A stretch of 64,000 bases of DNA from Peptoniphilus_A olsenii. Lineage in GTDB: Bacteria; Bacillota; Clostridia; Tissierellales; Peptoniphilaceae. Location of the stretch: positions 9,446 through 73,445 of the forward strand of contig NZ_JBEPMA010000009.1 of assembly GCF_040545475.1 (NCBI RefSeq), read 5' to 3'. Positions 45,077-54,687 of this stretch are shown one piece after another (the stretch's first letter is position 1; each line of letters starts with the position of its first letter). The position numbers and the translations under genes are program-made. The notes beneath the pieces are model-generated. The model was given only the letters and a program-made list of their open reading frames with translations. It did no database searches and was not told the DNA's origin.

Positions 45077-45849
45077 ATGAAAAAGAAATATTTTGGGTTG
45101 AACATGCCGTTACTGATAGCTGTATCATTGATAGTAATATTTGCTACAAAAATGGGCATTCTGTCAACTGAATTTTAAATATAATTTTATATTAAATGTA
45201 AAATTCTAATTCAAAATTAATAGGAGTTAAAGTCATACTTCTCAGTAATGCGGGAGAGATTGTTGCCAAAGAAGATGAAGCCGACACAGTTAAATTAACT
45301 CTTATAGATTATTGTGGAGCAATATTATTAGCCCTTACATTTTATCAATTGGGCAAGATATTCTCAGATTTAGTTTGGGATAAAATAGTACCAACTGTTC
45401 CTATTCACACTTTTGCATGGATGATTCTTTTTGTATCTTTAGCAAATGGATTGAATATAATACCTGCAAGCTTAAGAAGAGCAACTAAAGACGTACAAAA
45501 GTTTTTTACAAAAAACATGATTTTGATAATTATGGTGGGTGTTGGAGCAGATACATCACTTGCAGAATTAGCAGCAGCAATAACACCAGGAAATGTCGTA
45601 ATGGCAACACTTATAGTTATTGGAGCAATACTAGGTTCAACTCTAGTGGGCTGGTTAGTTGGTTTCTATCCAGTAGACGCAGCTGTGACAGCAGGGCTTT
45701 GTATGGCTAACAGAGGTGGATCTGGTGATTTAGCTGTACTTGGAGCATCTGACAGAATGGGTCTTATATCTTATGTACAATTATCATCAAGACTTGGTTG
45801 GGGTATAATTCTTGTAATAGGTTCCATATTGTTTGGTTTATTGATGTAA
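45077..45849 (+). pseudogene. citS: 2-hydroxycarboxylate (citrate) transporter with internal deletion
   Basis: A strong ribosome site (GGGAGG) precedes an ATG at 45077 that opens 33 residues typical of a 2HCT transporter start (MKKKYFGLNMPLLIAVSLIV on) and stops at 45178. From about 45200 an open frame gives the C-terminal half: VILLSNAGEIVAKEDEADTV, then HTFAWMILFVSLANG, GFYPVDAAVTAGLCMANRGG, SGDLAVLGASDRM and ISYVQLSSRLGWGIILV. Roughly 200 residues between them are missing. Full members have about 440 residues. The C-terminal half (45349-45849) could still be made from TTG, but should not transport. Confidence 0.85.
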
Positions 45850-45861
45850 AGGAGGCACAAA

Positions 45862-46143
45862 TTGCAAATTAAAAAAGAAGCTATTGCCGGAACTTTAGAA
45901 TCTAATGATATTATGATTACTTTAAATGAAGGCAAAGGAATTAATATCGAATTAGAAAGTAGTGTAAAAAAACAGTTTGGCAATCAAATTGAAAAAGTAA
46001 TACGTGAAACACTTCAAAGTTATGGTATTGAAAACGCAAATATTAAAGCTGTGGATAAAGGAGCTCTGGATTATGTTATTATGGCACGAGTAAAAACAGC
46101 TATACAAAGAGCATGTGAAACAGATGAAATGAGGTGGCTATAA
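45862..46143 (+). CDS. citD: Citrate lyase acyl carrier protein CitD (gamma)
   Basis: A 93-residue acyl carrier subunit. The serine that carries the phosphoribosyl-dephospho-CoA group is in AGTLESNDIMI (residue 14 region). The start is TTG 45862, seven bases after AAAGGAGG. It overlaps citE by one base. Confidence 0.92.
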   Translation: MQIKKEAIAGTLESNDIMITLNEGKGINIELESSVKKQFGNQIEKVIRETLQSYGIENANIKAVDKGALDYVIMARVKTAIQRACETDEMRWL

Positions 46144-47042
46144 TGAAGGACAGGTTGAGAAGAACCATGATGTTCTTGCCAGGAAATAATCCGGGTATGC
46201 TAACTGATGCACATATATATGAGCCAGATTCAATAATGATTGACCTTGAAGATGCTGTATCTATTAATCAAAAAGATGCAGCGAGAATGCTTGTATATCA
46301 TGCGTTAAAGACAATTGACTATGGCAATGTCGAAACAGTTGTTAGAATAAATGCACTTGATAGTGGTTTTGGTGAAAAGGATATTGAAGCGGTAGTTAGA
46401 GCAGGAGTAGATGTTATAAGGCTGCCTAAAACTGACACAGCACAAGATATAATTGATGTAGACAAAATAATAACAAGAGTAGAAAAAGAAATTGGCCGAG
46501 AAGGAGAAACACTTATGATGGCAGCAATAGAAAGTGCCACTGGTGTAATAAATGCAGTAGAAATTGCTAAAGCATCTCCAAGAATGATGGGCATAGCTCT
46601 TGGGGCAGAAGATTATGTTACAAACTTAAAAACATCTAGATCCAGCCATGGAATGGAACTTTTTCTGGCAAGATCTCAAATTGTTTTGGCAGCAAGAAAT
46701 GCAGGAATTGCTTGTTTTGATACTGTAAATTCAAATTTAGATGACATGGAGCAATTTAAAGAAGAAGTTAAATTTATAAAGGATTTAGGATTTGATGGAA
46801 AATCTGTAATTCATCCTAAACAAATATCTGCGGTGAATGAAGTTTATACTCCTACAGAAAAAGATATTAAAAAATCCATGAGGGTTATAGCTGGAGCAAA
46901 AGAAGCTGAGAGAAAAGGCTCTGGGGTTATATCTGTTGATGGAAAAATGGTAGATATGCCAATTATTGTCAGAGCTCAAAGAGTTATAGATTTAGCAATT
47001 GCTTCTGGAGTTTTAAAGGAGGAAGATATTGATGAATTATAA
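46143..47042 (+). CDS. citE: Citrate lyase beta subunit CitE
   Basis: The citryl-CoA lyase subunit, about 299 residues, splitting citryl-ACP to oxaloacetate and acetyl-ACP. Conserved parts are RTMMFLPGNNPGML, DSIMIDLEDAV (metal site), VVRINALDS and FDGKSVIHPKQI. ATG 46143 follows GAGGTGG; it shares a base with the citD stop. Confidence 0.95.
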   Translation: MKDRLRRTMMFLPGNNPGMLTDAHIYEPDSIMIDLEDAVSINQKDAARMLVYHALKTIDYGNVETVVRINALDSGFGEKDIEAVVRAGVDVIRLPKTDTAQDIIDVDKIITRVEKEIGREGETLMMAAIESATGVINAVEIAKASPRMMGIALGAEDYVTNLKTSRSSHGMELFLARSQIVLAARNAGIACFDTVNSNLDDMEQFKEEVKFIKDLGFDGKSVIHPKQISAVNEVYTPTEKDIKKSMRVIAGAKEAERKGSGVISVDGKMVDMPIIVRAQRVIDLAIASGVLKEEDIDEL

Positions 47043-48579
47043 TATAAATTCAGTAGGTAGACAGATACCCGAAAGTATTCCCGGAATAGGGAAGTTAGTT
47101 CCTTTTAAAGGAGAGGGAAATTACCTGAGAACAGAAAATAAAACCGGAGCTAAAATTAGATATGGTCAACGAGACGAGAGAAAACTCCTTTCATCAATAG
47201 AAGAAGCTGTCAAAAAATCTGGGCTAAGTGATGGAATGACAGTGTCATTTCATCACCATATGAGAAATGGAGACTATGTATTAAACAAAGTTTTTGATGT
47301 AATTCATGAGTTGGGAATAAAAGATTTAACCTTAGCACCGAGTTCACTTTCTCCTTGTCACGACCACATAATAGAATATATAAAAGATGGTACAATTACA
47401 GGTATTCAATCTTCTGGTCTTAGAGGTAAACTGGGAGAAGAAATCTCCAAAGGGATTTTAAAAACTCCTGCTATAATTAGAAGTCATGGTGGAAGAGCAA
47501 GAGCCATAGAAGATGGCGAGTTAAAAATTGACGTAGCTTTTATAGCAGCACCATCTTGTGATGAGTTTGGAAATATAAATGGACGAACTGGAAATTCTGC
47601 TTGTGGCTCATTGGGTTATGGTATAGTAGATGCAATATATGCAAACTGTGTAGTAGCTATAACAGATAATTTAGTTGAATTTCCAAATTTACCAGCTTCA
47701 ATCGGAATGAAATATGTAGATTATGTTGTAAAAGTTGACCAAATAGGAGATCCTACAGGAATAGTATCAGGTTCAATTAGATTTAATGACAATCCACGCG
47801 ATTTATTGATAGCACAAAATGCATTAAAAGCGATAGTTGCTTCTGGGCTTTATAAAGAAGGATTCACTTTTCAAACTGGGGCAGCAGGTTCTACACTTGC
47901 CGTTGCCAGACTTCTATTAGATAAAATGAAAAAAGATAATGTAAAAGCTTCAATGGCACTTGGTGGAATAACCGGATATATGGTTAAAATGCTTGAAGAA
48001 GGTTATGTGGATGGATTAATGGATACTCAAAGTTTTGATTTGGATGCGGTTAGATCTATTAGAGAAAATGAAAAACATTTTGAGATATCAGCCTCAGATT
48101 ATGCAAATCCAAATAATCCAACTCCAGCAGTAAACACATTAGATTTTGTACTGCTAGGAGCATTGGAAGTTGATACAGACTTTAATGTAAATGTAATAAC
48201 TAGATCTGATGGAGTAATTAATCAAGCAGTAGGAGGACACCAAGACACGGCACCCGGAGCAAAAATGAGCTTGATACTTGCACCACTTGTTAGATCTAGA
48301 AATCCAATAGTTCTTGATAAGGTAACCACTGTATGTACACCAGGAGAATCAGTAGACGTTATTTGTACAGACTATGGTATAGCGGTAAATCCTAATAGAG
48401 GCGATTTAATTGAAAAGTTTGAAAAAGCAGGGCTTGAAACTATAGATATCAAAGAACTACAAAAGAAAGCTCTCGAACTGACAGGAAAACCTGAAGAAAT
48501 TAAATTTTCAAATGATATAGTAGCAGTTCTTGAATACAGAGATGGTTCTATAATAGATGTTATAAGAAAAGAAGCATAA
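47032..48579 (+). CDS. citF: Citrate lyase alpha subunit CitF
   Basis: The citrate:acetyl-ACP transferase subunit, about 515 residues. Family marks are GMTVSFHHHMRNGDYVLN, IIRSHGGRARAIEDGE and IAAPSCDEFGNINGRTGNSACGSLGYG, with SIRFNDNPRDLLIA. TTG 47029 and ATG 47032 are both possible after AAGGAGG. With citD and citE it forms the whole lyase; the operon ends here with a terminator. Confidence 0.95.
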   Translation: MNYNINSVGRQIPESIPGIGKLVPFKGEGNYLRTENKTGAKIRYGQRDERKLLSSIEEAVKKSGLSDGMTVSFHHHMRNGDYVLNKVFDVIHELGIKDLTLAPSSLSPCHDHIIEYIKDGTITGIQSSGLRGKLGEEISKGILKTPAIIRSHGGRARAIEDGELKIDVAFIAAPSCDEFGNINGRTGNSACGSLGYGIVDAIYANCVVAITDNLVEFPNLPASIGMKYVDYVVKVDQIGDPTGIVSGSIRFNDNPRDLLIAQNALKAIVASGLYKEGFTFQTGAAGSTLAVARLLLDKMKKDNVKASMALGGITGYMVKMLEEGYVDGLMDTQSFDLDAVRSIRENEKHFEISASDYANPNNPTPAVNTLDFVLLGALEVDTDFNVNVITRSDGVINQAVGGHQDTAPGAKMSLILAPLVRSRNPIVLDKVTTVCTPGESVDVICTDYGIAVNPNRGDLIEKFEKAGLETIDIKELQKKALELTGKPEEIKFSNDIVAVLEYRDGSIIDVIRKEA

Positions 48580-48587
48580 TTATTATA

Positions 48588-48622
48588 TAAAAAAGGCGGT
48601 TAAAATAACCGTCTTTTTTTGC
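48588..48622 (+). terminator. Intrinsic terminator of the citrate operon
   Basis: AAAAGGCGGTTA-AAA-TAACCGTCTTTTTTT hairpin and T run. Confidence 0.9.
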
Positions 48623-48670
48623 GTAAAAATCGCTCTAATTATGATAAAATAGATAAAAGGAGTTGATACC

Positions 48671-49993
48671 TTGAATAATAAAATAAAAGTAGGAAAGATA
48701 ATTGAAGTGAACTTTCCAAATAAAAATAAAGTTGAAACAGAAAACAATAATTTAAATATAAAAGGTGGAATCTTAGGACAAATTGTGGAAGTTAAACAAT
48801 CTCGCGGTAAAAAAGGCAAGCTATTAAAAGTTTTAGAAAAATCGAGTTTAGAAAAACTACAAGGATGCATTCATACAGAATGTGGTGGCTGCTCTTATGA
48901 TACTCTGATATATGAAGATGAAGTAAAATATAAAAAAGAAATGCTCAAAAAGCTTTTCGAAGAAGCTGGATTTAACTTTGATTTTAATTTAATTGGAAAT
49001 TCACATTATAAATCTTATAGAAATAAAATGGAATATACTTTTGGAGATGAGTATAAAGGTTCGCCTATAGCACTTGGGTTACACAAAAAAAATAAATTTT
49101 ATGAAATAGAAAATACAACACATTGTCAAATAGTACATCAAGATTTCAATAAAATAAGATTTTTCACGAGAGATTTTTTTGACCAAGAAGAATTTTATAA
49201 CAGAAGAACTCATGAAGGAGTACTTAGACATTTAGTAATAAGAAGGACAAACTTTGGTGAAATTTTAATAAATTTAGTCACAACTAAAAATCACACACTC
49301 GATTTAAAATCTTATACAGAAGGATTATTGAAACTTGACACAGAAGCAAAAATTGTTGGTATCACAAACACATTAAATGATTCATATTCGGATGCTATAG
49401 TAAACGAAGGTTTTGAGGTGCTTTATGGCAGAGACTATTGTGTAGAAGAACTCTTGGGATTAAAATTTAAGATTGGACCATTTTCATTTTTCCAAACAAA
49501 TTCTTACTCTGCCGAAACACTTTATAAATTGGCACAAAAACTTATTGGAAATATAGAAAATAAAAATGTACTCGATTTATATTCAGGAACAGGTACAATA
49601 ACTCAGATTATGGCACAAAAAGCAAATACAGCTGTAGGTGTTGAAATAGTAGAAAGTGCAGTAAAAGATGCATGGGAAAATGCAAAATTAAACAATATAG
49701 AAAATGTAGAATTCATAGCAGATGATGTATTAAAAGCACTTGATAATTTAGATTTTGTAGCAGATGTAATAGTGTTAGATCCGCCTCGTGAAGGCATTCA
49801 TCCAAAAGCACTTGAAAAAATACTCAGTAGAGAGCCAGAGGAGATTTTATATATATCTTGTAATCCAGTAAGCTTTGTGCGTGATTTAGAAAAAATTAAA
49901 GAAGAAGGATATGAGGTTAAGAAAATATGCGGATTGGACCAATTTCCAAGAACAAATCATGTTGAGACTGTAGTATTGATGTCAAGAAAATAG
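48671..49993 (+). CDS. rlmD: 23S rRNA (uracil-5-)-methyltransferase RlmD/RumA
   Basis: A 440-residue TrmA-family RNA methyltransferase. The iron-sulfur cysteines lie in GCIHTECGGCSYD, the SAM site in VLDLYSGTGTITQIMA, and the catalytic cysteine in ILYISCNPVSFVRDL. The TRAM-like N-terminus is short. The start is TTG 48671 after AAAGGAGTTG. The last codons (HVETVVLMSRK) are a sequence that recurs twice downstream in foreign DNA, consistent with the use of the 3' end of this gene as an integration site. Confidence 0.92.
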   Translation: MNNKIKVGKIIEVNFPNKNKVETENNNLNIKGGILGQIVEVKQSRGKKGKLLKVLEKSSLEKLQGCIHTECGGCSYDTLIYEDEVKYKKEMLKKLFEEAGFNFDFNLIGNSHYKSYRNKMEYTFGDEYKGSPIALGLHKKNKFYEIENTTHCQIVHQDFNKIRFFTRDFFDQEEFYNRRTHEGVLRHLVIRRTNFGEILINLVTTKNHTLDLKSYTEGLLKLDTEAKIVGITNTLNDSYSDAIVNEGFEVLYGRDYCVEELLGLKFKIGPFSFFQTNSYSAETLYKLAQKLIGNIENKNVLDLYSGTGTITQIMAQKANTAVGVEIVESAVKDAWENAKLNNIENVEFIADDVLKALDNLDFVADVIVLDPPREGIHPKALEKILSREPEEILYISCNPVSFVRDLEKIKEEGYEVKKICGLDQFPRTNHVETVVLMSRK

Positions 49994-50049
49994 AATAACA
50001 AGCTATAAAACTGTTGAAATAGGTGGCTTTTAGGGTTTTAAAAGAAATC
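49969..50049 (+). repeat. rlmD 3' end: left member of an att-like direct repeat
   Basis: This stretch (CATGTTGAGACTGTAGTATT onward, through the stop codon and GGCTTTTAGGGTTTTA) resembles 61986-62077 at most positions. The right copy continues into a full terminator hairpin; the left copy keeps only the left half of that hairpin and changes abruptly at about 50049, which marks the island border. Confidence 0.65.
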
Positions 50050-50066
50050 AGTTCTATAATAAATTA

Positions 50067-50116
50067 AAAATCGTGTTGGTAGAAAAATCGTCTACTTCTA
50101 CCAACACGATTTTACA
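50067..50116. terminator. Terminator between converging rlmD and copB
   Basis: AAATCGTGTTGGTAGAA pairs with TTCTACCAACACGATTT, flanked by A and T runs, so it can act on both strands. Confidence 0.85.
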
Positions 50117-50197
50117 AAGAGCCAGTACTTACATCTCTTTTTCTCCTGTAAAACTATTGTATCTTGATGCTTTAAGGAGTTTCAATCGTTCGATCTG

Positions 50198-52321
50198 TTA
50201 ACCGTTATTTTTTGGATCTAATCTTAATAAAATAGCATTAATTGCGACGATGACTGTTGACACAGACATTAGGATTGCTCCTAATGCAGGGCTTAATGTG
50301 ATACCAATAGGAGCCAAAATTCCTGCAGCTAGAGGGATAGCTATAAAGTTATAACCGGCTCCCCAAAAGAGGTTTTGTTTCATTTTACGAGTTGTTTTGT
50401 GTGCTAATTCAATAAATGATTCAATATCTCCTGGATCAGATTGAGTCAAGATGACATCAGCTGAATCCAACGCCACTTGAGTTCCTGCACCGACCGCTAT
50501 TCCAACATCTGCCAAGGCAAGAGAAGGGGCATCATTGACACCGTCACCTACCATGATAACTTTCTTTCCTTCATCTTTAAGTGTTTTAACTAACTCATAT
50601 TTGTCTTGTGGAGATTGATTTGATCTATATTCAATCCCTAAATCTTCTGCCGCGCCTTGAGCCGCTTTTTCATTATCACCTGTTGCCATAATCGGCTCTA
50701 TATTGTTATTTTTAAGAGCTTCAATTAAATCTTTACTTGTTGCTTTTAATTCGTCTCCTAAGGCTACAGCACCAATAGCTTCATCATTTTCTACTAAGAC
50801 ACTGAGGGTTGCTCCTTTTGGAATATCCATATCTAGATTACGTCCATATGCTTTTTGACTGACTAATTGGTATCGGTGCCCATTGGCTTTACCTTCTACG
50901 CCAGCACCGGAAATCACATCAATCGAATCAAAAGATGCTGGACGTATATCTTGCTGCTCGGCGAAACTTATAATTGATTGAGCAATCGGGTGGCTAGATC
51001 CTCCTTCAATACCTGCCAATAAGGCAATGATTTCCTCTTTTGTATATTTGTTATTAAAAAGTTCAACGTCTAATACTCTAAACTCACCAGTTGTTAAAGT
51101 ACCTGTTTTATCTAAAATCATCACATCTGCATCTTGAGCTATTTCTAAAGACTGGCGGTCTTTTACTAGTAACCCACGACTTGCTCCTAAGCTTGTGCTA
51201 CGAGCGGTGACCAATGGAATAGCTAGACCCAAAGCGTGAGGACAAGCTATAACTAATGTTGTGATAGCAAATTTTACTGCCGTTGGGATGTCCGCTATAA
51301 GCATCCATACTACAAAAGCTATTAGTGCGGCAGTTACTGCAATATAGAAGAGCCACCCCGCAACTTTTTGAGCAATATTTTCTGCACGAGAAGGTTGACT
51401 TTGAGCTTGGCTGATTAAATCCTGTACTTGAGATATAAAGGACTTATCACCTGTCTCAAGTACTTTAATATAAAGAACCCCTTCTCCATTTGTTGAGCCC
51501 CCGATTACTTCATCGCCAGGGCCTTTTTTTACTGCTTTTGACTCCCCAGTTAGAAGAGCTTCATTTAAACGTGATTCGCCACGCTCGATAATCCCGTCTG
51601 CTGGCACATTTTCTCCGGCTTGAACACGAATTAAATCACCTACCTTTAAGTCAGCAACTGGTCGTGTTTCAATTGAATCGTCTTCTAATACAACGTGAGC
51701 ATCTTTCGGCACTAACTTAGCCAATTCTGCTTGTGCGTCTCCTGCTTCTCCAATAGCTTTCATCTCAATCCAGTGACCTAATAGCATGATTAATAGTAAT
51801 GAAGCAAATTCAAAGAAAAAGTCCATCACGTGTTCACCTGTTACGTAGGTAATGATCACAGCATAAATACTGTATAAATATGAAACACTTAAACCTAAAG
51901 AAACGAGTGCCATCATTCCAGGTTCTTTTTGTTTAAATTCGTCAACTGCACCTTGATAGAATGGACGTCCACCATAAATAATTAATATAGTAGATAAAAT
52001 AGCTACTACAATATCAGAATATGGAAAAGTAAACTGGAATGGTAGTTCAAACCCAGCCATAGGGGATAAGAGCATAATAATGATTCCTAGTGGCAATGAT
52101 TTTAAGAAAAGTTCCTTAAAGTTTCCATGATGGTGGTCATGCCCTCCGTGCCCCCTGTGGTCATGCCCACTGTGACCGCTGTGATCATGCCCAGCATGAT
52201 GGTCGTGATGTTGATCCTTATGGTATCCATGTTCATCTGTGATTCCATGCTCGTGTTTTAACTTATCCATGTCGTCATAATCATGGTGATTATGGGACGA
52301 ATATCTGTTGTCATTATTCAT
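50198..52321 (-). CDS. copB: Copper-exporting P-type ATPase CopB
   Basis: A 707-residue heavy-metal ATPase. The first 65 residues are rich in His (GHDHSGHSGHDHRGHGG) and replace the usual metal-binding domain. The membrane motif is CPH (IACPHALGLAIP), the CopB type, rather than CPC. The phosphorylation site DKTGTLTTG, the HP of GGSSHPIAQ and the hinge VGDGVNDAPSLA are intact. Codon use is clearly richer in G+C than that of neighbouring genes, and the style is that of Enterococcus or Lactobacillus copies, which indicates transfer. It is the second gene of the operon, after copY. Confidence 0.95.
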   Translation of the reverse strand: MNNDNRYSSHNHHDYDDMDKLKHEHGITDEHGYHKDQHHDHHAGHDHSGHSGHDHRGHGGHDHHHGNFKELFLKSLPLGIIIMLLSPMAGFELPFQFTFPYSDIVVAILSTILIIYGGRPFYQGAVDEFKQKEPGMMALVSLGLSVSYLYSIYAVIITYVTGEHVMDFFFEFASLLLIMLLGHWIEMKAIGEAGDAQAELAKLVPKDAHVVLEDDSIETRPVADLKVGDLIRVQAGENVPADGIIERGESRLNEALLTGESKAVKKGPGDEVIGGSTNGEGVLYIKVLETGDKSFISQVQDLISQAQSQPSRAENIAQKVAGWLFYIAVTAALIAFVVWMLIADIPTAVKFAITTLVIACPHALGLAIPLVTARSTSLGASRGLLVKDRQSLEIAQDADVMILDKTGTLTTGEFRVLDVELFNNKYTKEEIIALLAGIEGGSSHPIAQSIISFAEQQDIRPASFDSIDVISGAGVEGKANGHRYQLVSQKAYGRNLDMDIPKGATLSVLVENDEAIGAVALGDELKATSKDLIEALKNNNIEPIMATGDNEKAAQGAAEDLGIEYRSNQSPQDKYELVKTLKDEGKKVIMVGDGVNDAPSLALADVGIAVGAGTQVALDSADVILTQSDPGDIESFIELAHKTTRKMKQNLFWGAGYNFIAIPLAAGILAPIGITLSPALGAILMSVSTVIVAINAILLRLDPKNNG

Positions 52322-52340
52322 TTTAAATTCCTCCTTATAC

Positions 52341-52790
52341 TTAATGATGATGTAAATGACATTCGCATTGTCCTTCTGGACAATTGCAATCCACTTCTTC
52401 TACTGCGAAAGATTTTTTCATCTCTAATATTTTTTCTAGTCGATCTATATCATCGAAGCTTAAAACATGATCTTCAATGATGCTTCCTATTACATTTCCG
52501 ACTTTCTTATTGCAAATACGGTTAAAAATATCTTCTGCATAATCCCTTACGGCTTCTTTCTCTTCAATATTGGCAGTATAAATAAACTTTCTACCTTCCT
52601 GCTCTGTATTTAGTACGCCTTTTTCAACTAATCTGCCTAAGATCGTTTTGATAGTGGATTGTGTCCAGTCCATTTTTTCTTTCAATATGGAAATGACTTT
52701 TTTACTAGTTACTCGGTCATTTGCCCAAACTACACGCATGACTTCCCATTCAGCATCTGTGATATGAGTACTATATACTATTACACCCAT
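52341..52790 (-). CDS. copY: Copper-responsive repressor CopY
   Basis: A 149-residue BlaI/MecI-type winged-helix repressor (ITDAEWEVMRVVWAN at the start, TIKTILGRLVEKGVL for recognition). The C-terminus holds the Cu(I)/Zn(II) switch motif CNCPEGQCEC, the CxCx4CxC signature of CopY, followed by HLHHH. Two cop boxes lie over its promoter. It precedes copB by 19 bases. Confidence 0.95.
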   Translation of the reverse strand: MGVIVYSTHITDAEWEVMRVVWANDRVTSKKVISILKEKMDWTQSTIKTILGRLVEKGVLNTEQEGRKFIYTANIEEKEAVRDYAEDIFNRICNKKVGNVIGSIIEDHVLSFDDIDRLEKILEMKKSFAVEEVDCNCPEGQCECHLHHH

Positions 52791-52811
52791 TGTCTTTCCC
52801 TCCCTATAGTT

Positions 52812-52868
52812 TACAATTGTAGACTTAACACTTAAGATAAGTTTACTCTTGTAAACTTATCTTGTCAA
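52812..52868 (-). promoter_or_regulatory. copYB promoter with two cop boxes
   Basis: On the minus strand TTGACA (52863-52868) and TAAACT (52840-52845) are 17 bases apart. The boxes are TACAAGAGTA (52844-52853, one mismatch to TACANNTGTA), overlapping the -10, and the exact TACAATTGTA (52812-52821) downstream. This is the standard CopY-regulated layout. Confidence 0.85.
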
Positions 52869-53463
52869 GTATTTTTAATAAATGTAAGCAAAGATTATTG
52901 CGTTTTTTTCCAATTGCTTCCTAGTACGATTTGTAAGGTTATCATTGATTTACATTCATCACTCTTTTAATTCCTTATTTTTAATAATATTATAAATATG
53001 ATGATACCTTTTCTGAATTTATTGTTAGGCTAAATATATAGTCATAAATTTCACAAATTCTACCCTTTCATTTTTATGGTAGTTTGGTTTAATTCACTTC
53101 AGGAACTTTACTCAAAATTTGTAGATTTATTTAAATGAAAGTTGTGCAATTGATTCATCTTATTAAGAAAAATCTGGAGAAGTTTTTCACAAGAATATAG
53201 GGTCTATTGTTTAAAAATTAGTGACTATGTAAGGTTTACAACCGATTTTTATTCGGTACTTTTATCCAATGGATTTAATGGGCTAAAACTTTGAGATGGT
53301 GTTAAGAATCAAGTACTAAAATTAAAATAGTGATTTTATGTAAATTGGTTATTGTGCAAGTTTCGAAGGTTATATAGTAATAAATTTAAAATTTGTCTTT
53401 ATATAAAGGTTATAGGAGAAATCTTCACACAATAACTATAAAGCTTGAAATATCAATGTAAGA
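52869..53463. other. A/T-rich stretch without recognisable genes
   Basis: No open frame of coding quality, promoter pair or strong hairpin is seen between the copper promoter and the phage remnant. It may hold further decayed element DNA. Confidence 0.4.
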
Positions 53464-54049
53464 AAAGGTGATAGAATAAAGTTTAGTTGATAAGATAAAA
53501 GTGAATAGAGGGCTTTGTATTAAATTTACATCCCCATCAACGACAGGAATACCAGATAGGATAATACTTCTGCCAAAAGCAAAGATTGAATTTATTGAAA
53601 CAAAAAGACCTGGAAGAGAACCAAGACCAATTCAAAAAAGGATAAGGCCATTAAAAAAATTAAATTTTAAGGTTTATGTTCTTGATTTTAAAGAAAATAT
53701 TGATGAAATAATAAAGAGAATCGAAGATGACAACTTGGAATACACTCTACATAAATATCAAAACTATCCTACTGAATTTATAAAAGAAAATAGAAGATCG
53801 TCACTTTTACTAGATATGAGTTTAGACAAGACGATTATATGCCTAATGGCTATAAAAGATTTATTCTTTGATGCTTTTGCAATTTCTAAAGTTTTAATCA
53901 TAGTACCATTAAGAGTTGCCAGATATACTTGGAAAGAAGAGATAGAAGGGTGGTCCCACCCTGATATCTTAAAATATTCAGTATTAATAGGTAGTGAAGA
54001 AGAAAGAATAAAAGGAGTAGATATATTCCCAAGAACGAGGCTTTCCTAA
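53464..54049 (+). pseudogene. Fused remnant: VRR-NUC nuclease and N-terminal SNF2 phage helicase
   Basis: The open frame (GTG 53501 to 54049) joins two phage genes that are normally separate. The first part (GLCIKFTSPSTTGIPDRIILL, IEFIETKRPG) is a VRR-NUC nuclease; upstream codons EKVIE-stop-SLVDKIK show a nonsense change in its start. From LEYTLHKYQNYPTEF on it is the N-terminus of the SNF2-like helicase of the same phage module. The Walker A site, normally DMGLGKT, reads DMSLDKT and should be dead. The frame then runs into an rlmD-like tail (VDIFPRT) and stops, so the helicase is cut off. Confidence 0.8.
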
Positions 54050-54112
54050 AAATTTAAATTTTATCAATACTGACCACTCGAGCCATGTGGAGACGGTAGT
54101 ATTATTATTCAA
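54018..54112 (+). repeat. Direct repeat with rlmD-like tail, left copy
   Basis: GATATATTCCCAAGAACGAG, then TACTGACCACTCGAGC and CATGTGGAGACGGTAGTATT. The same blocks with the same spacing occur at 61920-62015. The last block encodes SHVETVVL, as does the 3' end of rlmD. Confidence 0.7.
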
Positions 54113-54394
54113 GATAAATACAGACCACGATTTAGATATAGATATCGGTTAAGGTGAATTATTTGAAATTGACTTTTCAAAAGATGTAAGTTATGGAGAA
54201 ATAAAAAAGTTTGTGTCGGATAAATATGGATTAAAAGTTTTAAGCCTATATATTGCACAAATAAAAAGGAAAAAATGGTCATAGAAAGAGAAAATTACAC
54301 TATCAGCAAGAAAGAGGCTCAAAGAGCACCAAATTGGCTAGAAGAAAAAGAAAAACCAATAGGAGATGCTCTTAAGTATTTTGGAATGATTTAA
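54067..54394 (+). pseudogene. Decayed mobile-element ORF (TDHSSHVETVVL module)
   Basis: Reading from 54067: TDHSSHVETVVLLFKIN, a stop in DIDIG-stop-GELFEID, then VSYGEIKKFVSDKYGLKV and LYIAQIKRKK. After a frameshift near 54275 comes ERENYTISKKEAQRAP and DALKYFGMI-stop. As far as I recall, similar module sequences are common in Firmicutes integrative elements, but I know no established function. One nonsense and one frame change show that it is dead. Confidence 0.65.
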
Positions 54395-54687
54395 GAAAAC
54401 CTAAGTTCAAGAGTTCTAAAATAAAGATATTAGAAACGGTTACTTTTAAAGAAGTGTATCTCTTATACTCTTATAGCACCTAATAATACTAACTTAGAAG
54501 TAAGGAATAATAAGATAAATCTAATGTAGGATTTTTATACCATTATGAATATAGATCTAAGTTAATTTTAGAAAATATGAAGGTAGCGCATAAGAATATT
54601 GAGCTGGTCAAAATGTGGTATATGTTTTAAATATATCATAAATGGACATAATAAAAATGTATTTTTATATTATATTATGGGGGGATT
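54395..54687. other. Intergenic stretch before the CPBP gene
   Basis: A/T-rich, no open frame of note. A GGGGG ribosome site lies just before the next gene. Confidence 0.4.

Noticed and set aside
45349..45849. A separate 166-residue membrane protein gene in the citrate operon
   Set aside because: The sequence is the C-terminal half of a 2HCT transporter, and its N-terminal piece with the true ribosome site lies just upstream; it is one deleted gene.
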